In this document: one piece after another, positions 7,196-12,806 of the stretch
Position numbering within the stretch: the stretch's first letter is position 1
How the letters are laid out: each line of letters starts with the position of its first letter
Assembly: GCA_937996825.1 (NCBI GenBank)
Contig: CALKUJ010000367.1
Coordinates: 1-12,806 of the forward strand
DNA from: an uncultured Polynucleobacter sp.
Lineage (GTDB): Bacteria; Pseudomonadota; Gammaproteobacteria; Burkholderiales; Burkholderiaceae
Reading direction: 5' to 3'
Length of the DNA: 12,806 bases
The notes under the pieces: generated by a model
What the model saw: only the letters and a program-made list of their open reading frames with translations
The model's database searches: none
What the model was told of the DNA's origin: nothing
Position numbers and translations under genes: made by a program

Positions 7196-8089
7196 TTAAG
7201 CAGTCAGTGTTGCTAAAGCTTCACGGTATTTAGCCGCTGTTTTTTCAATCACATCTTCGGGTAATTGTGGTGCAGGTGCAGACTTGTTCCATGGCTGACC
7301 ATTGATTTTGGCAGACTCCAACCAGTCACGCACAAACTGCTTGTCAAATGATGGCGGATTAGAACCTACCTGATAAGAGGCTGCTGGCCAAAAACGAGAT
7401 GAATCAGCAGTCAAAACCTCATCCATCAATACCAATTCATTGTTTTCATTTAGACCAAATTCAAATTTCGTATCAGCAATGATGATGCCCTTGCTTGCTG
7501 CATAAATTGAAGCTTCTTTGTACAAACGAATGCTGACCTCTTTGATTTTTGCTGCTAACTCTTGGCCAATGCGTTTTTCAACCTCAGCATAAGAAATGTT
7601 TTCATCATGCTCACCCACATCAGCTTTTGCAGCGGGCGTAAAAATTGGCTCAGGTAACTGTTGTGCATTTTTTAGACCAGCAGGTAATTTGATACCGCAG
7701 ATTGAACCAGTCTCTTGATAATCTTTCCAACCACTACCAGACAAATAACCACGCACAACCGCTTCGACCATGATTGGCTTTAAACGTTTGGTCACAATGG
7801 CTCGACCTTTGACTTGATTCACTTCATCTGCAGCCACTACGGAACATGGATCAATGCCTGTCAAATGATTTGGAATCACATGGCTTAACTTGCCAAACCA
7901 AAAATTAGCCATCTCATTGAGAACAATCCCTTTACCTGGAATCGGCTCACCCATGATAACGTCGAATGCTGATAAGCGGTCAGTGGTCACCATCAAGAGC
8001 TGATCATCGCCAATGGCGTAAATATCTCTTACCTTGCCCTTTGAGATTAATGGCAATGACTTGATTGAAGATTCGTAAAGAGCTTGCAT
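7196..8089 (-). CDS. purC: Phosphoribosylaminoimidazole-succinocarboxamide (SAICAR) synthase
   Basis: A 297-residue SAICAR synthetase, joining aspartate to CAIR with ATP: the step immediately after PurK and PurE. Signatures are SKGKVRDIY near residues 17-25, the ATP-site segment TTDRLSAFDV, VRGYLSGSGWKDYQ, TKFEFG and LMDEVLTADSSRFWP. It is longer than the ~237-residue E. coli enzyme and matches the ~300-residue form common in Burkholderiales and yeast. ATG 8089 has AAGG a few bases upstream and lies 7 bases after the fba stop, tying the purine genes to the glycolytic genes in one transcription unit. Confidence 0.97.
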   Translation of the reverse strand: MQALYESSIKSLPLISKGKVRDIYAIGDDQLLMVTTDRLSAFDVIMGEPIPGKGIVLNEMANFWFGKLSHVIPNHLTGIDPCSVVAADEVNQVKGRAIVTKRLKPIMVEAVVRGYLSGSGWKDYQETGSICGIKLPAGLKNAQQLPEPIFTPAAKADVGEHDENISYAEVEKRIGQELAAKIKEVSIRLYKEASIYAASKGIIIADTKFEFGLNENNELVLMDEVLTADSSRFWPAASYQVGSNPPSFDKQFVRDWLESAKINGQPWNKSAPAPQLPEDVIEKTAAKYREALATLTA

Positions 8090-8096
8090 GAATACC

Positions 8097-9161
8097 TTAT
8101 TTAACTAATTGAGCCAATTGACCGCTTTTGTAACGCTCAGCCATTTGTTCCAAAGGAATTGACTTGATCTTACCCGCTTGACCCTCACAACCAAAAGCCA
8201 AATAGCGTGCCTTACAAATCTCTTTAGCGGCCTCACGAGCAGGCTTCAAATAATCACGTGGATCAAACTTGCTTGGGTTTTCAAATAAATACTTGCGAAT
8301 TGCCGCAGTCATGGCCAAACGAATATCTGTATCGATATTGATTTTTCTAACACCATGCTTGATGCCCTGCTGGATCTCTTCAACAGGAACACCGTATGTT
8401 TCTTTCATGTCACCACCAAACTCACGAATGATTGCGAGCAATTCTTGCGGGACGCTGGATGAGCCATGCATCACAAGATGAGTATTCGGAATGCGCTGAT
8501 TGATTTCTTTGATGCGATCAATCGCCAAAATATCACCCGTGGGTTTTTTGGTGAACTTATAAGCACCATGGCTGGTGCCAATCGCAATCGCCAATGCATC
8601 GCATTGCGTTTGCTTTACAAAATCAGCCGCTTGCTCAACATCAGTCAATAACTGTTCACGCGTCATCGCACCTTCAGCTCCGTGACCGTCTTCTTTATCG
8701 CCCATCATGGTTTCTAAAGATCCGAGAACTCCTAATTCAGCTTCAACAGTCACACCAATTGAATGCGCAAATTTCACAACCTCTTGAGATACGGCAACGT
8801 TGTATTCATATGAAGCAACTGACTTACCATCAGCCATCAAAGAACCGTCCATCATCACTGAAGTAAAACCTGAACGAATCGCCGCCATACAAACGGCTGG
8901 ACTTTGTCCATGGTCTTGATGCATCACGACAGGGATATGTGGATACGCTTCAACCGCCGCATCAATCAAGTGGCGTAAAAATGCTTCTCCAGCATATTTA
9001 CGTGCGCCCGCAGAAGCTTGCATGATGACTGGTGCATTGACTTCATCGGCAGCAGCCATGATGGCCTGTACCTGTTCAAGATTATTCACGTTGAATGCTG
9101 GTAATCCATAAGCATTCTCCGCAGCGTGGTCCAATAATTGGCGCAAAGATACAAGAGCCAT
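8097..9161 (-). CDS. fba: Class II fructose-1,6-bisphosphate aldolase
   Basis: A 354-residue zinc-dependent aldolase, reversibly splitting fructose-1,6-bisphosphate to dihydroxyacetone phosphate and glyceraldehyde-3-phosphate. The catalytic and zinc-binding region VVMHQDHG (D83, H84), VMMDGS, EAELG (about 140-144), GTSHG with H198, and VMHGSSSVP with H232 are all visible. The length and insertions (GDKEDGHGAEG) fit the class II type often labelled Calvin-cycle subtype in Betaproteobacteria; this label comes from family naming, and no other Calvin-cycle genes are in the window. AAGGA at 9173-9169 is 7 bases before ATG 9161, a good ribosome site. It follows pyk by 22 bases. Confidence 0.96.
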   Translation of the reverse strand: MALVSLRQLLDHAAENAYGLPAFNVNNLEQVQAIMAAADEVNAPVIMQASAGARKYAGEAFLRHLIDAAVEAYPHIPVVMHQDHGQSPAVCMAAIRSGFTSVMMDGSLMADGKSVASYEYNVAVSQEVVKFAHSIGVTVEAELGVLGSLETMMGDKEDGHGAEGAMTREQLLTDVEQAADFVKQTQCDALAIAIGTSHGAYKFTKKPTGDILAIDRIKEINQRIPNTHLVMHGSSSVPQELLAIIREFGGDMKETYGVPVEEIQQGIKHGVRKINIDTDIRLAMTAAIRKYLFENPSKFDPRDYLKPAREAAKEICKARYLAFGCEGQAGKIKSIPLEQMAERYKSGQLAQLVK

Positions 9162-9183
9162 TGCTATTTCCTTAAATTAAAAT

Positions 9184-10614
9184 TTATTTCACATTCACAA
9201 TCTTGAGGGTGTTTGTTCCGCCAACCTGTCCCATCGGCTCACCCACAGTTAAAACAATTGCGTCGCCAGCGGCAACAACACCTAATTTCTTAATTCTTGC
9301 CTCTGCTTGCTCTAAAGCAGTGTCCCTGTCATTGCTGGTATCCAAATGCAAGGGATGTACGTTTCTGTATAGCGCCATTGCTCTTTGACTTGCCAATTTG
9401 GTGGTCATCGCAAAAATAGGTACTTGAATCTTGTGGCGGCTCATCCACAAAGCAGTTGAACCAGAATCAGTCAAAGCTGCAATTGCTTTCACACCCAAGT
9501 GATAGGCCGTGAACAAAGCTCCAAAAGCGATTGATTGGTCAATGCGTGTGAATTTTTGATCAAAGAAGTCTGCGTCCAAATGATGAACTTCAGTTTTTTC
9601 AGCTTCTAAACAAATGGCAGCCATCTGCAAGACGGTTTCAACTGGATATTGACCTGATGCTGTCTCGGCTGAAAGCATCACAGCGTCTGTGCCATCTAAA
9701 ACAGCATTAGCCACATCGCTGACTTCTGCTCTTGTTGGCACTGGATTTTGAATCATTGACTCCATCATTTGAGTCGCCGTGATCACTACCTTGTTTGCTT
9801 CGCGGGCCAAACGAATCATTCGTTTTTGTAGCGCTGGCACACTTGCATTACCAACCTCAACTGCTAGGTCGCCACGAGCGACCATGATGCCATCACTGAC
9901 TTCCAAGATACCTTCTAAAACTCCTGGCATCACAGCTTCAGCGCGCTCAATTTTGGCAATTAGTTTTGTTTTGTGCCCAAATTCTTTGCTGGCGGCATCA
10001 GCTAGTCCACGAGCGATTTTCATATCCTCAGCATTCTTAGGAAAGCTGATCGCAATGTAATCGGCGCCCAAGGCCACTGCTGTTTTTAAATCTTCTTTAT
10101 CTTTGTCGGTCAAGGCAGGCGCAGTCAATCCACCGCCTGCACGATTGATGCCTTTGTTATTTGAAAGCTCGCCGCCCAACTCAACAATTGTATGAATGCA
10201 TGAACCGTCAACACCTTCAACTCGAATCACTAACAAGCCATCGTTGAGCAATAACTTGTCGCCCACCTTCACATCATTTGGTAAATTTTTGTAATCAAGA
10301 CCAACTTTGTTTTGATCACCCAAGGTGCAGTTAGCATCAAGCGTGAATTTTTCGCCAGCCTTCAAAATAATTTTGTTATTTTCAAATTTGCCGACTCTGA
10401 TTTTTGGGCCTTGTAAATCTGCCATGATGGCGACTTCACGACCAGCCGTTTTAGAAACCTCTCTCACGAGCTGGGCTCTGGCTTGGTGATCTGCTGCAGT
10501 GCCGTGAGAGAAATTTAAGCGAACAACATCAACGCCCGCTTCTATCAATTTTTTTAGAACTTCAGCACTGCTTGATGCTGGACCCAAGGTCGCAACAATT
10601 TTTGTTGCACGCAT
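9184..10614 (-). CDS. pyk: Pyruvate kinase
   Basis: A 476-residue pyruvate kinase catalysing phosphoenolpyruvate + ADP to pyruvate + ATP. Signatures are MRATKIVATLGPAS, RLNFSHG (R32, N34), ADLQGPKIR, the catalytic signature LIAKIERAEAV with K221 and E223, MVARGDLAVEVG, and ITATQMMESMI with T281, followed by the C-terminal regulatory domain. The SFPKNAEDM segment resembles the E. coli PykA form more than PykF. Its ATG shares one base with the pgk stop (TAATG, centred on 10614), a standard coupling arrangement. No good ribosome site precedes it, which fits coupling. Complete. Confidence 0.96.
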   Translation of the reverse strand: MRATKIVATLGPASSSAEVLKKLIEAGVDVVRLNFSHGTAADHQARAQLVREVSKTAGREVAIMADLQGPKIRVGKFENNKIILKAGEKFTLDANCTLGDQNKVGLDYKNLPNDVKVGDKLLLNDGLLVIRVEGVDGSCIHTIVELGGELSNNKGINRAGGGLTAPALTDKDKEDLKTAVALGADYIAISFPKNAEDMKIARGLADAASKEFGHKTKLIAKIERAEAVMPGVLEGILEVSDGIMVARGDLAVEVGNASVPALQKRMIRLAREANKVVITATQMMESMIQNPVPTRAEVSDVANAVLDGTDAVMLSAETASGQYPVETVLQMAAICLEAEKTEVHHLDADFFDQKFTRIDQSIAFGALFTAYHLGVKAIAALTDSGSTALWMSRHKIQVPIFAMTTKLASQRAMALYRNVHPLHLDTSNDRDTALEQAEARIKKLGVVAAGDAIVLTVGEPMGQVGGTNTLKIVNVK

Positions 10615-11828
10615 TATTTATCCGCTCTTTCTGACAAGATAGCAAAGGCTGGCAAAGTTTTACCTTCTAAAAATTCTAAGAAAGCACCACCACCAGTAGA
10701 AATGTAATCGACTTGTTTTTCAATACCGTACTTGGCTATCGCTGCCAAAGTATCACCGCCACCAGCGATTGAGAAAGCTGGAGAGTGAGCAATCGCGGCG
10801 GCTAACATCTTCGTGCCACCACCAAATTGATCAATCTCAAACACACCAATCGGGCCATTCCAAACAACTGTTCCTGCATGCGCGATGATGCTGGTTAGCT
10901 CGGCCGATGTTTTTGGACCGACATCCAAAATCATGTCATCAGGCTGAACATCCGTAGATGCCACTCTGTTAGCTCGCGCCAATGGTGATAACTCATTGGC
11001 GACCACCACATCCACAGGAATAGGCACACTCGCACCACGCTTGGCCATCAAGTCCATGATGGCTTTTGCTTCGTTCACCAAATCGGGCTCGGCCAATGAT
11101 CTACCAATAGGTAGACCTGCTGCCAACATGAAAGTGTTAGCAATACCGCCACCCACAATCAATTGATCTACTTTTTCTGCGAGAGATTTGAGAATCGTTA
11201 ATTTTGTTGAAACTTTTGATCCAGCAACAATTGCTACCAATGGGCGCTTTGGATCAGTCAATGCTTTACCCAAAGCATCAAGCTCAGCCGCCATCAAAGG
11301 ACCAGCACATGCAACGGGTGCAAACTTGGCCATGCCATGAGTGGTTGCTTCCGCACGGTGGGCAGTACCAAATGCGTCATTGACATAAACGTCACACAAG
11401 CTGGCCATTTTTTGAGCCAACTCATCATTGTTTTTCTTTTCGCCTTTATTCAAGCGGCAATTTTCTAAAAGCACCAAATCACCTGGCTGAATCTCAAAGC
11501 CACCTTCTACCCAGTGACTGATCAAAGGAACTTTGCGCTCCATCAGTTCAGCAATTCTGTCGGCAACCGGTGCCAATGTATCTTCAGGTCTAAATTCGCC
11601 TTCTGTTGGACGACCAAGGTGAGATGTCACCATCACAGCTGCACCAGCATCCAAAGCCAATTTAATGGCTGGAATAGACGCTCTGATACGTGTGTCTTCA
11701 GTGATATTGCCTGCATCATCTTGGGGAACATTCAAATCAGCCCTGATGAAAACCCGCTTACCCTTTAACTGACCATTGGCGGCCAAGGTGGAAAGGCGAT
11801 TAAATTGAAGTTTTGATGTGCCTGGCAT
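10614..11828 (-). CDS. pgk: Phosphoglycerate kinase
   Basis: A 404-residue phosphoglycerate kinase, interconverting 1,3-bisphosphoglycerate + ADP and 3-phosphoglycerate + ATP. Signatures are KRVFIRADLNVPQDD (about 24-38), the substrate-binding TSHLGRPTEG (about 68-77), DAFGTAHR, the hinge GSKVSTKL, GGGIANTF, WNGPIGVFE, and the C-terminal GGGDTLAAI and STGGGAFLEFLEG. The ten-residue N-terminal extension before RLSTLAANG and the absence of a clear Shine-Dalgarno sequence before ATG 11828 leave the exact start slightly uncertain, but no other in-frame ATG exists nearby. The 66 bases upstream, after azlD, are the largest gap in the - strand series. Confidence 0.96.
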   Translation of the reverse strand: MPGTSKLQFNRLSTLAANGQLKGKRVFIRADLNVPQDDAGNITEDTRIRASIPAIKLALDAGAAVMVTSHLGRPTEGEFRPEDTLAPVADRIAELMERKVPLISHWVEGGFEIQPGDLVLLENCRLNKGEKKNNDELAQKMASLCDVYVNDAFGTAHRAEATTHGMAKFAPVACAGPLMAAELDALGKALTDPKRPLVAIVAGSKVSTKLTILKSLAEKVDQLIVGGGIANTFMLAAGLPIGRSLAEPDLVNEAKAIMDLMAKRGASVPIPVDVVVANELSPLARANRVASTDVQPDDMILDVGPKTSAELTSIIAHAGTVVWNGPIGVFEIDQFGGGTKMLAAAIAHSPAFSIAGGGDTLAAIAKYGIEKQVDYISTGGGAFLEFLEGKTLPAFAILSERADK

Positions 11829-11894
11829 AGCGAATTTTCGACAAAAGACAAGAAAGTGAGATTTTACCTTTTTACGATCAATCCTGAGTCTTTT
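11829..11894 (-). promoter_or_regulatory. azlD-pgk gap, possible promoter of the pgk series
   Basis: This 66-base gap is the only place in the - strand series with room for a promoter. On the - strand it is AT-rich and holds TAAAAT (11866-11861), usable as a -10 element, but no convincing -35 hexamer lies 16-18 bases before it; a TTGACT inside the end of azlD (11903-11898) is 31 bases away, too far to pair with it. No hairpin plus T-run terminator for azlD is seen, so read-through from azlCD is possible. Confidence 0.25.
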
Positions 11895-12221
11895 TTAAGT
11901 CAAAACAAGCCTAATGGCCGTGAAAGCCAACATCCCCAGAATAATCGTTAAAAGCATGCTTCTTGTGAGCCAAAAAGCAATGATTGAGCAAACCCCACCC
12001 CAAAAATAGGGGGAAGTGATATCCATGGTGCTGGAACCCTCAGTGAAAAACATCTCAGGGGCAATAATGGCCACCAAAGCAGCTGCGGGGGCATACCTGA
12101 GTGCATTTTGAAGTGTCTCTGAAAGCTCCATGCGCTCACCCACCAAAAGGAAAAAGCCTCTGGTGATGAATGTGATCAGGGTCAAACCAAGAATCACCAC
12201 CCAAATTTCAAAAGAGCTCAA
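11895..12221 (-). CDS. azlD: AzlD-family branched-chain amino acid transport protein
   Basis: A 108-residue hydrophobic protein, the small subunit of AzlCD/YgaZH-type exporters that move branched-chain amino acids (and azaleucine in Bacillus) out across the inner membrane. About four membrane segments are visible: residues 7-26, 41-60, 70-88 and 90-107. The TRGFFLL segment in helix 1 and RYAPAAALVAIIAPE in helix 2 are typical of the family. The start is TTG at 12221: no ATG comes before residue ~31, which would delete helix 1, and a purine-rich AAAGGGGT lies just upstream. The TTG overlaps the azlC stop (TTGA, 4 bases), so the subunits are co-translated. Confidence 0.9.
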   Translation of the reverse strand: MSSFEIWVVILGLTLITFITRGFFLLVGERMELSETLQNALRYAPAAALVAIIAPEMFFTEGSSTMDITSPYFWGGVCSIIAFWLTRSMLLTIILGMLAFTAIRLVLT

Positions 12222-12806
12222 GTAGCACCCCTTTCTTTTTTGTTGAAGCGATCACACATGATTCCAACCAAAATGGCCACAATTACAGCTAAAACAATGC
12301 TGAGCTTATAGGGCAAATCATTGGCCAAAAGTGCCACCAATAAAGCAGATAAAGCTGCCAACCTGGCTGATAGCTGATCGAGCATTGGCAACAAAATAGC
12401 TATCAAGGCCAAGGTTCCGGCAAAGCCCAAGCCCCATGAATCTGGGACTGCCCCAGCAAGAAAAATGCCGGCCAAAGATCCGGTTTGCCAGATAGACCAG
12501 TTTGTTAGGGACATGCCCAAGAAAAAGGGTAAATGAGATGGGTCTTTTTGATATTTTGGGAATCTAGACATGAACAAAGCAAAATTTAGATCACCATTTA
12601 AGTAACCCAAGACTGATCTTTTCCAAAAGCTCTTGTTTTTGAAATACGGCTGAATACCAGCGCTAAAAATGATGAACCTCAAGTTCACAATGATGGCTGT
12701 GACAAAAATGGTCCACAAGGGGAAATCCCCTGCAATCAGAGGCAAAGCAGCCAATTGAGCGGAACCTGCGTACACAAACAGTGACATTCCAATGGCTTGC
12801 CAGGTT
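12218..12806 (-). CDS. azlC: AzlC-family branched-chain amino acid exporter, large subunit (5' end missing)
   Basis: The frame stays open to the right edge of the window (the last translated upstream residues are TWQAIG before MSLFVYAGSAQ), so the N-terminus lies beyond 12806 and the ATG at 12787 is internal. About 195 residues are visible. The conserved AzlC pieces FVYAGSAQLAALPL and VNLRFIIFSAGIQPYF are present, followed by several membrane helices up to a short basic cytoplasmic tail (CDRFNKKERGAT). AzlC proteins are usually ~230-250 residues, so only the first few dozen residues are missing. It forms the exporter with AzlD, encoded immediately downstream with a 4-base overlap. Confidence 0.9.
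   Translation of the reverse strand, partial: TWQAIGMSLFVYAGSAQLAALPLIAGDFPLWTIFVTAIIVNLRFIIFSAGIQPYFKNKSFWKRSVLGYLNGDLNFALFMSRFPKYQKDPSHLPFFLGMSLTNWSIWQTGSLAGIFLAGAVPDSWGLGFAGTLALIAILLPMLDQLSARLAALSALLVALLANDLPYKLSIVLAVIVAILVGIMCDRFNKKERGAT
12227..12234 (-). promoter_or_regulatory. Ribosome-binding site deciding the TTG start of azlD
   Basis: On the - strand AAAGGGGT ends 5 bases before TTG 12221, and its GGGG ends 6 bases before it. It is inside the azlC 3' end. It supports initiation at the non-ATG codon, where the reading frame has no ATG that would keep the first membrane helix. Confidence 0.6.

Noticed and set aside
8097..9161. Evidence for a Calvin cycle from the aldolase subtype
   Set aside because: The subtype name is only a family label; no RuBisCO, phosphoribulokinase or CbbR is present in the window and the neighbours are glycolytic and purine genes.

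Overview
The window reads as a piece of a betaproteobacterial chromosome, most likely Burkholderiales and plausibly Polynucleobacter or a close relative. This is inferred from three things: the gene order pgk-pyk-fba-purC-purE-purK-sua5, which I know as a Burkholderiaceae arrangement; the long (~297 aa) PurC; and the rather AT-rich, tightly packed coding. No taxonomic search was possible. Nearly every base is coding. There is no rRNA, tRNA, CRISPR array, insertion sequence or other mobile element that I can see, and no gene-free stretch above 70 bases. Both window ends cut through genes, and the first 15 bases match the 3' end of an Illumina sequencing adapter, so the left edge looks like an untrimmed contig end.

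Left part, + strand, ~16-2827: a signalling cluster. It holds the C-terminal part of an EAL-domain protein in which every metal-binding position I can place is lost, then a NarL/BvgA-type response regulator, then a membrane-anchored hybrid histidine kinase (HisKA-HATPase-REC-HPt). Gaps are a few bases or overlaps, so they look co-translated. The set resembles the BvgAS (+BvgR) and Roc/Sad (EAL regulator + NarL-type regulator + unorthodox kinase) systems, but the kinase has almost no extracytoplasmic part and no PAS domain, and the EAL protein looks catalytically dead. This is the least ordinary part of the window.

Next on the + strand, ~2869-4428: dacB, a secreted PBP4-type D-alanyl-D-alanine carboxypeptidase/endopeptidase for peptidoglycan remodelling. 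It meets the - strand block tail to tail, with a 21-base overlap of the coding ends.

Right part, - strand, 12806 down to 4408: one co-directional series, azlC (cut by the window end)-azlD-pgk-pyk-fba-purC-purE-purK-sua5. AzlCD is a branched-chain amino acid exporter. pgk, pyk and fba are glycolysis/gluconeogenesis enzymes. purE, purK and purC carry out consecutive steps of de novo purine synthesis (AIR to N5-CAIR to CAIR to SAICAR). sua5 starts the t6A modification of tRNA. Gaps from pgk onward are -1 to 29 bases, consistent with one long operon; the only place with room for a promoter is the 66-base azlD-pgk gap.
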